Shown: positions 34,958 to 44,499 of the stretch, piece by piece
How the letters are laid out: each line of letters starts with the position of its first letter
Position numbering within the stretch: position 1 is the stretch's first letter
DNA from: Panorpa germanica
Taxonomy: Eukaryota > Arthropoda > Insecta > Mecoptera > Panorpidae
Assembly (NCBI GenBank): GCA_963678705.1
Contig: OY783214.1
Span: 1,178,001 to 1,242,000, forward strand
Direction: 5' to 3'
DNA: 64,000 nt
Program-made: the position numbers and the translations under genes
Notes under the pieces: model-generated
What the model was told of the DNA's origin: nothing
The model's database searches: none
What the model saw: the letters and a program-made list of their open reading frames with translations, nothing else

Positions 34958-35182
34958 GATCTCATTGCTTCCTGACCTTCTTCCCCACTACCAATTGCGT
35001 AGGGAGTCTGGCTTTGGAAACTTCTATGACTCCAAGGGTACAAATTTGTATGTGCGAGCGAGGATTAAGGGAAGGGAGATTAGGATTCTCAAACGTTCTA
35101 AATATACCCCGTATTACGCCTGCGACCTTGGATTCCTTTTAATTACCGATCGGAGTAATTGGTTACACTATTTAGTCGCGTT
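34958..35182 (-). repeat. Fragment of a gypsy LTR like the one at 16408-17065
   Basis: Reading leftward from 35182 the sequence follows the right part of the LTR at 16872-17060. Shared segments include aacgcgac.aaatagtg, actccg..tggtaattaaaa, gtcgcaggcgtaatacggg, cctcgctc.cac and agaag.tt. It stops exactly where the fold-back element begins, so that element probably inserted into it. Only a weak, short match is seen on the other side (44398-44490). Confidence 0.55.
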
Positions 35183-35312
35183 CACTGCAAACTCAACTCA
35201 AACTCAAGTGTTTTATTTCATGTTTTAAAGTAAAACACTGAGGTGTTTTTTAAATCTAAATGTCTTGTATCAAAACGTTTTAAGTGATTAATAAAATTAT
35301 CTTAAGCACTTT

Positions 35313-38300
35313 TAGACCAGGGTAGATAATTTTAGAAACATAAAAAAATTAAAGTAGAATGAAACCTATTGGAAATGGAAGGAAATACTACTAAAATGAA
35401 AGGAAAAATAAATTACAGTCGATCTGAGGTTGGGAAGGGGTAGGGGGTGAGGTTTTAAGGGTAAAAATCGGTAAATCTCGATTTCCGGCAAAACTACAAG
35501 TCCTATCGAAAAAAGTAAAATGGCAAAGTTGTAGATAATAAAAAGATCTACAACTTTTGTATCTACACTTTTACTCCATAACCTCAAAATTCATGTAAAA
35601 AATCCAAAAAACCACATTTTTGATTTTTTATTTATATCTTTTACAAAAAAATTTTTTTCTTCATGATATTTGGTGAAAACTTACCTCTTTATGTCCCAAA
35701 CACACTGGAATTTTGAAGATTTAAAATATTAATTTTTTCACCCTATTTTGACTCGATATCGAAAAAAAAACCCTAATTTTCAATCGAAAATTCTCACGTC
35801 AAAATATCTGATTTTTCAAAAAAGTCGGTGGGCTTTTTGTACGTTGAAATCTCTATTTTCTGATGGTGTAAAAAAAAATATACATTACTATGGAAAATTT
35901 TTTCAGAAAATGCAAAAATACGAAAAATACTAAAATTCGAAATTTTTTTTTTAATCTTTATGTACAATTTTAAGGTATTCATTAAAATTTTTACTTTAAT
36001 TACTCGAAAAACGTTAGGTTCCATGTTAGATTAATAAACAAAAAAATTACAAACCAATTAAACATAAATATCGCAAAAAACATAGTTGTTGTAAATATTA
36101 AAAATACGATTTAAAAAGGGATTTTATTAAAAAAATGTGACTACTGCTATTTTTTTCAGTAATAAAAGTTGATTTATTAAATTTTCATTACATTTATGTA
36201 TTAGAAAATCTCATTAGATAGAAATATACACGTAAATCGTACTATTGAGTAGAGATTTTTTTTAATGATTACACTATACATTCTATTATTTCTAAAAGCA
36301 TTAATCTTTGTATTTATCAAAACATAGTATTCAATTCGAATCACTTATTCATGAGTTTCTGTCTTTTTGATGGTATTTCTTGATCGTTAGATTCGACAGG
36401 CCTTTCTGATTCTAGTAGATCTTCGACATCTTCAAGACCATCACCGTCTTCGTCTCTAACATTATTTTCGGTCTGCATTGGTTCTTCATCCGCAATTTCA
36501 TCTGAATCATTAACTTCCTCGTAGATTTTTTTCTCCACTTTTCACCATTGTTCAGAACCATCACAATTTGAGCATAAATTTGTGCATTTTAAACCATGTT
36601 TTCGGCAGCCACATTTTAAACTATTACATCCAGTTTCACAGCTGCAGCAAATAGTTTTCAGCAATTTTTCCGGAATTAATTCCATTTCTGTAAATTTGGG
36701 CATAATTCCATGTTGATGTTGCTTCCAGCCCCAATCTGTTGCTGTCAATTCATTACCCAGCCACGTTTGAAGCTGATAATATGCCCTGTAACAATGTTGT
36801 TCTGCTGCACCTTTTGTGGGTGGGAGATTTGCCAATATGAAAGATGATTTAATTTTTGCCAATTGAAATTTTTGAAATCTTAATTGATTCAGTGATATAT
36901 TATCCTTTTTACATTTATAAATAGATTTAATTAATTTCAATCCATTTTTTTTATATCTTCTTTGTTTACATATTTTTTAAAAAAAATATTAGCCAAATTT
37001 GACAAATTTTGATTGTCTAATAATGAATTTACGATAGTTTTCTTTCCTTTTCCGGCAAATCCAGATGTTGTGTCGCAACCAGAAAAACAATGCAGAAATG
37101 CAACTATGTTTTTGACGGATTCACACTTGAAACTATTAGACGTGAAAAAAAGATCTTTTATATTTCCAGAACCGGGCTTGAGGAAATAAATTTTATGATT
37201 ATTAGAATTTAATTGATTCAAAAGGACCAAAAGATCAATATCTTGTCCTACAACAATGACAGTTTTATTAGTATCTTTGGCAATTTCTATCGAGGTCTTA
37301 ATAATGTCAGCATCAGCATCTTCTTTAGCTTGTTTACAGGAAAATCCTTTTGACTGTAATACTTGCATTAACGATTTTATTATTTTGTCTTTGTTTTTCT
37401 CATTAGATAAAAATTTTTCTTGCAAAAATTATATTTTTGTATGGTTTTGATAATTCAACTCTGGAATATTGTCTGACGTCTTTCTACGACTACGTTCTCC
37501 TTTTTTAGTTGAATGAACTGCTGGTACTGTTGACACAGTAATTGATTTTTCAATTTCAGGGTACCCATCAAAAACTATACAGCTGTCTGCTGCGTAATGT
37601 TTTTCTACATAGCGTAAATATATATTCATGATCTCTTCCAACGTTTCATTTTTTTGCCAAATTACTTTGTGTAGTAAAAATCCACCGTCGACGACATGCA
37701 CAATGCCGTCAAAATGCGTTGGTCTATTTGTACTCACAAATAATTCGAAGAGCTGAGATTTAACGTTTTTTCTGTAGCCATTTTCGGTAAAAAGAGATAA
37801 TGGAAAAGGTGCAAGCTCGTATTGTAAATAAGTTTCCATATCTTTTTTACTGTCGATCGTTAGAGATATTCTTTGAAATATCAATAACGGATCAATTGCT
37901 ATAATATCTCCGTTTACTTTAACAGAAGATTGGACCGTTTTTAGAGACAAGACTTCTCTCAGGTATATAGGTATAATTTTAAAATAGCAATAAATAGGCA
38001 TCTACGCATATAATTTAAAGAAAATTCGACAATTTTCTCAAAATTTTGTAGATGTCATATTAAATATTAACTTTATTAACTTATTTAGTTGTTAATTATA
38101 GTAGTACATTTCGACTTGCAATTTTTTGTTTATTAATCTAACATGGTCCCTAACGTTTTTCGAGTAATTAAAGTAAAAATTTTAATGAATACCTCAAAAT
38201 TGTACATAAAGATTAAAAAAAAAATTTCGAATTTTAGTATTTTTCGTTTTTTTGCATTTTCTGAAAAATTTTTCCATAGTAATGTATATTTTTTTTTACA

Positions 38301-38864
38301 CCATCAGAAAATAGAGATTTCAACGAACAAAAAGCCCACCGACTGTTTTGAAAAATCAGATATTTTGACGTGAGAATTTTCGATTGAAAATTAGGGTTTT
38401 TTTTTCGATATCGAGTCAAAATAGGGTAAAAAAATTAATATTTTAAATCTTCAAAATTCCAGTGTGTTTGGGACATAAAGAGGTAAGTTTTCACCAAATA
38501 TCATGAAAAGAAAATTTTTTTTGTAAAAGATATAAATAAAAAATCAAAAATGTGGTTTTTTGGATTTTTTACATGAATTTTGAGGTTATGAAGTAAAAGT
38601 GTAAATACAAAAGTTGTAGATCTTTTTATTATCTACAACTTTGCCATTTAACTTTTTTCGATAGGACTTGTAGTTTTGCCGGAAATCGAGATTTACCGAT
38701 TTTTACCCTTAAAACCTCACCCCCTACCCCTTCCCAACCTCAGATCGACTGTAATTTATTTTTCCTTTCATTTTAGTGGTATTCCCTTCCATTTCCAATA
38801 GGTTTCATTCTACTTTAATTTTTTTATGTTTTTAATTATTTTTGACGGCTTCTACCCTGGTCTA
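35313..38864 (-). mobile_element. Academ-like DNA transposon (XPG-type nuclease), nested in the fold-back arm
   Basis: Inverted ends TAGACCAGGGTAGA...TCTACCCTGGTCTA with very long terminal inverted repeats (about 35313-36047 and 38123-38864). TTT flanks both ends (35310-35312 and 38865-38867). The uninterrupted version of this site exists in the other arm (inverse of 'cactttggtattt' near 44260-44275), which confirms a 3-bp TTT target duplication exactly. The interior encodes one nuclease-like protein on the minus strand. Academ elements are known for 3-4 bp duplications and an XPG nuclease domain, so Academ is my best guess, made from memory. Confidence 0.7.
36341..38001 (-). CDS. XPG/FEN1-like nuclease with CXC zinc tail, transposon protein (broken)
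   Basis: Four frames read in order on the minus strand (38001-37429, 37425-36937, 36940-36542, 36538-36341). The first has an IVFDGYPEIEK motif, like the N-terminal XPG block. The second has EDADADIIKTSIEIA and IVVGQDIDLLVLLNQL, like the XPG internal block of acidic metal-binding residues, then FLHCFSGCDTTSGFAGKGKK. The third ends in a Cys-rich tail of CXC/tesmin type (CCSCETGCNSLKCGCRKHGL, then CTNLCSNC). The fourth is an acidic tail. Frames 1 and 2 share one phase and are split by a single stop (TAA near 37431). Frames 2 and 3 are offset near 36940. Frames 3 and 4 share a phase, split by TGA at 36544-36542. The protein was about 550 residues. This family is widespread in animal genomes as 'uncharacterised' proteins; the nuclease role is inferred from motifs. 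Confidence 0.65.
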
Positions 38865-39411
38865 TTTGGTATTTAGTTTTAAAACACTTTATCTGTTTTA
38901 CCAAAAAATACACTTCAAACGCTTTAGTTTTAAAACATTTAATCTGTTTTACCAATAAATACACTTTATTAACTGCTTTATAATAAAACATTTTTAATTT
39001 GTGAAACGTTTAGTATACAGTCAAACGTTTTGAAACTAATCAGGTATTAGGAAATAAAACATTTCTAGAAAAAAAAAACGGTTATCTGTAAAACATTTTT
39101 ATTGTAAAACACTTATTAAACAGAATACTTAACATAAATGTAAAATATATCATTAAAAATTCAAATGGTGTATACAGGTATACTTTACACAAGTTCAATA
39201 TAAATACATAAGTTTGTAGATGTGTAATTGTTTTGGAAGATGATTAAAAAAAAAGATTATAAGTTCTATAATACATGGATATTTTTACCCTATTTTAACC
39301 GATAAATTCACACCGTTCATGATTAATTAAAGGAATGTATTGTTGATTATTGAGTTTGAAAGATGTGACAGGATGCGGAAAAATTAAATCTTCAATATTA
39401 ACTATTTTTTG

Positions 39412-39990
39412 TTATCGATTTTGAGTTTTTTGGTATGAATAACCATTAACTCGACAGTCATAAAAAATTGTTTCAAGGAGAGTTACTATAGTAACAAGCA
39501 AAATTTTGCCATTTAATATGCAAATGTCATCAATTTCTGCAAATACAGGCATTGATTCTTCATCACACTCAAATAAAATTATGCTTTTAAAGCAATAACT
39601 TGTGCCGTGAATAATTATTTTTGTAGATCTCATGATATTACATGTGCCCCTTTCTGTATTATTAATTAATCCATCAAACAAATGAGCATATGGTAAATTT
39701 ACTAGAGGTACAGTTGGACCAGGACTAATATAATCACCGTCATATAAAAATGTTTTTGATGATTGTCCGGGTCCGGAGAAAAGTCGAGTACAAATGCGAG
39801 CTTGATAACGATAGCTCATAGTAGCCGGCATATTATTAAAATTACGTATAATTGCCACTAAAATTACGTATAATTGCCACAAGTCCTTTAAAATAAGCAT
39901 GTGCTGCTTCAAATCGAAAGCACCACTGCTGTCGAGCAGGTCCAAATAATCTTATATAATACGCAATATGCTATAAATAGTGAAGTTTAG
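39412..39990 (-). CDS. C-terminal part of unrecognised transposon protein, left arm copy
   Basis: The frame 39945-39412 contains NNMPATMSYRYQARICTRLF, then SGPGQSSKTFLYDGDYISPG and LPYAHLFDGLINNTERGTCN. It ends NGYSYQKTQNR, TAA. It is the mirror image of the right-arm frame (43211-43768), differing at only a handful of residues. The opening of this copy is scrambled: a short duplication of 'ttacgtataattgccac' near 39845-39880 shifts the frame relative to the other arm. I recall similar C-termini (RFEAKHxYFK...NFKN) in large uncharacterised animal proteins linked to DNA transposons, but I cannot name the family. Confidence 0.6.
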
Positions 39991-40255
39991 GAATACTTCT
40001 ATCAGGATATAATAAATTGAAACATATTTTAAAAGTTTCAATCATCCGAGATAAAGAATCAACAGAACAGATTATTGATATTTTCTCTGACGTCGTCGTT
40101 CATCATAAGGTTCTTCAAATTATCAATGACAGGAACAATATTTATCTCGTATAACAATATTGATTTACGACATTTATATAGTAAAAAATATAGTAAATTT
40201 TTACTATATATATACATAAATCGTCTGACAATATTATATATATATATTTCTATAA

Positions 40256-41700
40256 TCTACTATATAAAAATAAGTCGGGTTTTCCTTCCTGACGTTATAA
40301 TTCCAGAACGCAGGAACCGATTTCTACGGTTTTGCATTCGTTGGAAAGGTCTCGGGCTCCGTGAGGTTTATAGCAAAGAAAATTCAGGAATTCAGGAAAA
40401 ATTTCAACAGAAAAGCGGGAAATTCTTTTTTCACATACAGCGCCATCTCTGATACATAGCATAGATACAAACCAATATTTTAAGTAGATGGCGCCGGTGC
40501 GTGATACATTGTTTGACAGCTACTTATTGTTCTCTGCTCAGTTAATTTCATGTGACAAACCGGCTTGATGATATTGTTGGCAGGCGATTTCAGGCAGACG
40601 TTGCCAGTAATTCCCCGTGGAACGCCTGCAGATGAATTGAATGCTTGCCTGAAGGCATCACCTTTAGTGAATAACGTAAAAACATTATCGCTAACCACTA
40701 ATATGAGAGTTCAACTTCAAAATGATCAAAGTGCTGCACAATTTTCCAAACAATTGTTAGCTGTTGGAAATGGAAAAGTCCCAGTTGATGCGACATCTGG
40801 ATTAATTACTCTTACCAACGACTTTTGCCGATTTGTAGACTCTCAATTAGCTCTTATTGAAAGTGTTTTCCCAAACATTAGTGAGAATTATCAGAATTAT
40901 GCTTGGTTAAGTCAACGAGCAATTCTTGCCGCAAAGAATAATGATGTACACGCACTGAATTTCACCATTCAATTAAAAATTGCTGGCGATTTGGTGACAT
41001 ACAAATCCGTTGATTCCATAACAAATCCCGATGATGTAGTAAATTATCCAACGGAGTTTTTAAACTCTCTGGAGTTACCAGGATTTCCACCACATAACTT
41101 GCAACTCAAAGTTGGTACAGTTATTATGATATTGCGTAATTTGAATCCACCGCGACTTTGCAACGGTACTCGACTTTCGATAAAAAGACTTATGCCGAAT
41201 TTGATTGAGGCAACCATTATTAACGGAAAGTACGCAGGTGAAAATGTATGTATTCCTCGAATACCAATGATTCCGACTGATCTTCCGTTTGACTTCAAAC
41301 GATTGCAATTTCCAGTTCGCCTTGCGTTCGCAATGACAATTATCAAGTCGCAAGGCCAATCGCTTAGTGTTTGCGGGATAAATTTAGAAAATCATTGTTT
41401 TTCACATGGGCAGTTATACGTTGCGTGTTCACGAGTTGGGAAACCATCCGCTTTGTTTGTGTTAACGTCAGACCAAAAAACAAAAAATGTGGTTTACCAA
41501 AGAGCACTTCAATGAAACGGATAATTTGCGGACACGTATAACGCTTCGATTCAGTATTTACTTTGGATTCACTTTCATTTACTTAAAGAAGTTCAACTAA
41601 ATAACACTAATCGAAATGAATTCATTACTGTTGTGAAATGAAATAAAAATTTTCCTTTTCAAATATAAAACAAAAAAAAAAATTTTCTTCATCTTTTATT
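40256..41700 (+). mobile_element. Helitron derivative, plus strand, keeps helicase half
   Basis: Begins TCTACTATATAAAAATAAGT after an A. The first ~308 bases match the minus-strand partner at 42970-42660 at roughly 90% or better. It then passes straight into the helicase C-terminal half (40565-41515) and a 3' untranslated part (41545-41697) also shared with the partner. The family 3' hairpin and CTAG end are missing: similarity stops near 41697 in an A-rich stretch, about 48 bases before the partner's 3' end. Confidence 0.75.
40565..41515 (+). CDS. Helitron Pif1-type helicase, C-terminal half
   Basis: A 316-codon open frame with Pif1-family helicase features. LLAGDFRQTLPVIPRGTP near the start is the motif around the Walker B/DFRQ region. 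NLQLKVGTVIMILRN is at about residues 179-193. FPVRLAFAMTIIKSQGQSLS carries the late helicase motif, and LYVACSRVGKPSALFVL the final motif. It ends KNVVYQRALQ, TGA. In Helitrons this domain unwinds DNA during rolling-circle transposition together with the HUH nuclease, which is absent here together with the helicase Walker A. The frame itself is intact over 950 bases. The ATG at 40565 lies at the deletion joint and probably is not a native start. Confidence 0.8.
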   Translation: MMILLAGDFRQTLPVIPRGTPADELNACLKASPLVNNVKTLSLTTNMRVQLQNDQSAAQFSKQLLAVGNGKVPVDATSGLITLTNDFCRFVDSQLALIESVFPNISENYQNYAWLSQRAILAAKNNDVHALNFTIQLKIAGDLVTYKSVDSITNPDDVVNYPTEFLNSLELPGFPPHNLQLKVGTVIMILRNLNPPRLCNGTRLSIKRLMPNLIEATIINGKYAGENVCIPRIPMIPTDLPFDFKRLQFPVRLAFAMTIIKSQGQSLSVCGINLENHCFSHGQLYVACSRVGKPSALFVLTSDQKTKNVVYQRALQ

Positions 41701-41745
41701 ATTGAAATATTTCAATTTGAAAATAGAATTGGTTTTTATATTTAA

Positions 41746-42970
41746 CTAGCAAACCCGGCGAACTCTGTTTCGCCATCAGATGGCTTCGTTTTATGTAACA
41801 TTTCGTTTGGTGATTAAAAGATGAAGAAAAATTTTTTGTTTGTTTTATATTTGAAAAGGAAAAATTTTATTTCATTTCACAACAGTAATGAATTCATTTC
41901 GATTAGTGTTATTTAGTTGAACTTTTTCTAAGTAAATGAAAGTGAATCCAAAGTAAATACTGAATCGAAGCTGATATTGCTTCTTCGCTGAACGACAATG
42001 TCTCGCGATTTAGTTGGATCGCCAACAATAATTGCAGCAACATCATTAACGGTGGGTGCATTGAATTTTCGCACATGTTCACCTGTTGAGGTACAATCCG
42101 CTCTTATGACAAATTTGTGCGTATCAACTAATGGATCCAGTTTGACTTTTCCACTTGCGCAGCACAATCCAGCCGTTTCTCTTTTGAACTTTAACGCATT
42201 GCAATATCGGCATATAGTCGTCGTTGGTCCAATATCTAAATTTTCATCATCACTGTAGTTCGCAGTGGGATCATATTGGAATGCAAAGCGATTGTATGAT
42301 GCCAATGATCTTCGTGTGCTCACGCGTTGTCTCAATCGGGCATTTTCTCTTATTATATTTTGTCTTTCTTCGCTTAAGTTCTGTAAATACACTTGTTGCT
42401 GGCTTGCATGTCTTGTGCGGCGGCCGATGTTCGCACGTCGTCCTCTAGGCATTTTGGACTATGGACAGAGTGCTGAATGTACCCTGAAATGCACGATCCA
42501 CATAATTTACACAGATCAACTTACCACCTTAAAGACAAATGCCTGCTGTTGAAATTGAATAAAAATTTGCACAATACACGGAATTGATTTGATGGTTTCC
42601 AATTGAAATGTTAGAAAACGAATAACTTATTTTTTTAACTTTTTTTTCACAATTTCACAGTGAACACAATACCGGTTTGTCACATGAAATTAACAGAGCA
42701 GAGAACAATGAGTAGCTGTCAAACAATGTATCACGCACTGGCGCCATCTACCTAAAATATTGGTTTGTATCTATGCTCTGTATCAGAGGTGGCGCTGAAA
42801 AAAGATTTTCCCGCTTTTCTGTTGAAATTTTTCCTGAATTCCTGAATTCTTGCTATAAACCTCACGGAGCCCGAGACCTTTCCAATTAATGCAAAACCGT
42901 GGAAATCGGTTCGTGCGTTCTGGAGTTATAACGTCAGGAAGGAAAACCCGACTTATTTTTATATAGTAGA
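41746..42970 (-). mobile_element. Helitron derivative, minus strand, keeps N-terminal half
   Basis: On the minus strand it starts TCTACTATATAAAAATAAGT at 42970 after an A. It ends with hairpin GGCGAAACAGAGTTCGCC and GGGTTTGCTAG at 41746, followed by T. These are complete Helitron termini and an A/T target. It contains the N-terminal coding frame and then, after a deletion, the same 3' untranslated segment as its plus-strand partner. The two copies face each other around a ~48-base centre. Confidence 0.8.
41928..42452 (-). CDS. Helitron protein, N-terminal fragment with deletion
   Basis: The frame opens MPRGRRANIGRRTRHASQQQ and continues into an Arg-rich region. A zinc block follows (CRYCNALKFKRETAGLCCAS) with GKVKLDPLVD. 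It then jumps to ADCTSTGEHVRKFNAPTVND and AAIIVGDPTKSRDIVVQRR, normally further along the N-terminal domain. The last ~18 codons (FDSVFTLDSLSFT) are the translated 3' untranslated region shared with the partner copy, so the end is an artefact of the deletion. The Rep HUH motif and helicase are missing. Organisation parallels the protein at 25277-25969, but the sequence is a different family. Confidence 0.75.
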   Translation of the reverse strand: MPRGRRANIGRRTRHASQQQVYLQNLSEERQNIIRENARLRQRVSTRRSLASYNRFAFQYDPTANYSDDENLDIGPTTTICRYCNALKFKRETAGLCCASGKVKLDPLVDTHKFVIRADCTSTGEHVRKFNAPTVNDVAAIIVGDPTKSRDIVVQRRSNISFDSVFTLDSLSFT

Positions 42971-43210
42971 TTGTCAGACGAGGTATGTATATATATAGTA
43001 AAAATTTACTATATTTTTTACTATATAAATGTCGTTAATCAATATTGTTATACGAGATAAATATTGTTCCTTTCATTGATAATTTGAAGAACCTTATGAT
43101 GAACGACGACGTCAGAGAAAATATCAATAATCTGTTCTGTTGATTCTTTATCTCGGATGATTGAAACTTTTAAAATATGTTTCCATTTATTATATCCTGA
43201 TAGAAGTATT

Positions 43211-43768
43211 CCTAAACTTCACTATTTATAGCATATTGCGTATTATATAAGATTATTTGGACCTGCTCGACAGCAGTGGTGCTTTCGATTTGAAGCAGCA
43301 CATGCTTATTTTAAAGGACTTGTGGCAATTATACGTAATTTTAAAAATATGCCGGCTACTATGAGCTATCGTTATCAAGCTCGCATTTGTACTCGACTTT
43401 TCTCCGGACCCGGACAATCATCAAAAACATTTTTATATGACGGTGATTATATTAGTCCTGGTCCAACTGTACCTGTAGTAAACTTACCATATGCTCATTT
43501 GTTTGATGGATTAATTAATAATACAGAAAGGGACACATGTAATATCATGAGATCTACAAAAATAATTATTCACGGCACAAGTTATTGCTTTAAAAGCATA
43601 ATTTTATTAGAGTGTGATGAAGAATCAATGCCTGTATTTGCAGAAATTAATGACATTTGCATATTAAATGGCAAAATTTTGCTTGTTACTATAGTAACTC
43701 TCCTTGAAACAATTTTTTATGACTGTCGAGTTAATGGTTATTCATACCAAAAAACTCAAAATCGATAA
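43211..43768 (+). CDS. C-terminal part of unrecognised transposon protein, right arm copy
   Basis: The open part starts after a stop near 43235 and reads YYIRLFGPARQQ, WCFRFEAAHAYFKGLVAIIR and NFKNMPATMSYRYQ. After a Gly/Pro-rich strip come VVNLPYAHLFDGLINN and MPVFAEINDICILNGKILLV, and the frame ends NGYSYQKTQNR, TAA. Weaker similarity continues past the stop (FPHPVTSFKLNNQQYIPL), so the original protein was longer at both ends. Only the C-terminal third is present, and no catalytic residues can be named. The left arm carries the mirrored copy. Confidence 0.6.
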
Positions 43769-44499
43769 CAAAAAATAGTTAATATTGAAGATTTAATTTT
43801 TCCGCATCCTGTCACATCTTTCAAACTCAATAATCAACAATACATTCCTTTAATTAATCATGAACGGTGTGAATTTATCGGTTAAAATAGGGTAAAAATA
43901 TCCATGTATTATAGAACTTATAATCTTTTTTTTTAATCATCTTCCAAAACAATTACACATCTACAAACTTATGTATTTACATTGAACTTGTGCTGTAAAG
44001 TATACCTGTATATATATATATACACCATTTGAATTTTTAATGATATATTTTACATGTGAAGTATTCTGTTTAATAAGTGTTTTACAATAAAAATGTTTTA
44101 CAGATAACCGTTTTTTTTTCTAGAAACGTTTTATTTGCTAATACCTGATTAGTTTCAAAACGTTTGACTGTATACTAAACGTTTCACAAATTAAAAATGT
44201 TTTATTATAAAGCAGTTTGAAGTGTATTTATTGATAAAACAGATGAAATGTTTTAAAACTAAATACCAAAGTGTTTAAGATAATTTTATTAATCACTTAA
44301 AACGTTTTAATACAAAACATTTAGATTTAAAAAACACCTCAGTGTTTTACTTTAAACCATGAAATAAAACACTAGGGTTTGAGTTGAGTTTGCAGTGTAG
44401 TAACATAAACAGTATTTTATTTTCTCAAAATTATTTTTAAAATACGTATTTTGTATTTTTTATTTAAATACTTTTGAAAACAATTTGTGAACATCTCTG

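Larger units (their letters stand above)
35183..44397. mobile_element. Fold-back DNA transposon with ~1.4-1.5 kb inverted arms, nested insertions
   Basis: The left end CACTGCAAACTCAACTCAAA (35183) is matched by the inverse ...GAGTTTGCAGTG at 44397. Inverted similarity then continues inward through 35183-35309 plus 38868-40255 on the left and 42971-44397 on the right, about 1.4-1.5 kb per arm at high identity. Each arm has AAACGTTT/AAAACATTTT sub-terminal motifs and a copy of the same coding segment. The left arm is interrupted by the XPG-type element (35313-38864). The centre is filled by two inverted Helitron derivatives. No clear target duplication is seen (at most 2 bases). CACTG termini recall CMC-type elements, but the protein does not settle the superfamily. 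Confidence 0.75.

Noticed and set aside
35366-38419. Short frames of the nuclease-element terminal repeats on either strand (for example MTRYRKKNPNF...)
   Set aside because: They occur twice because they lie in the ~735-bp terminal inverted repeats; they are short, Lys/Phe-rich and not like any protein.
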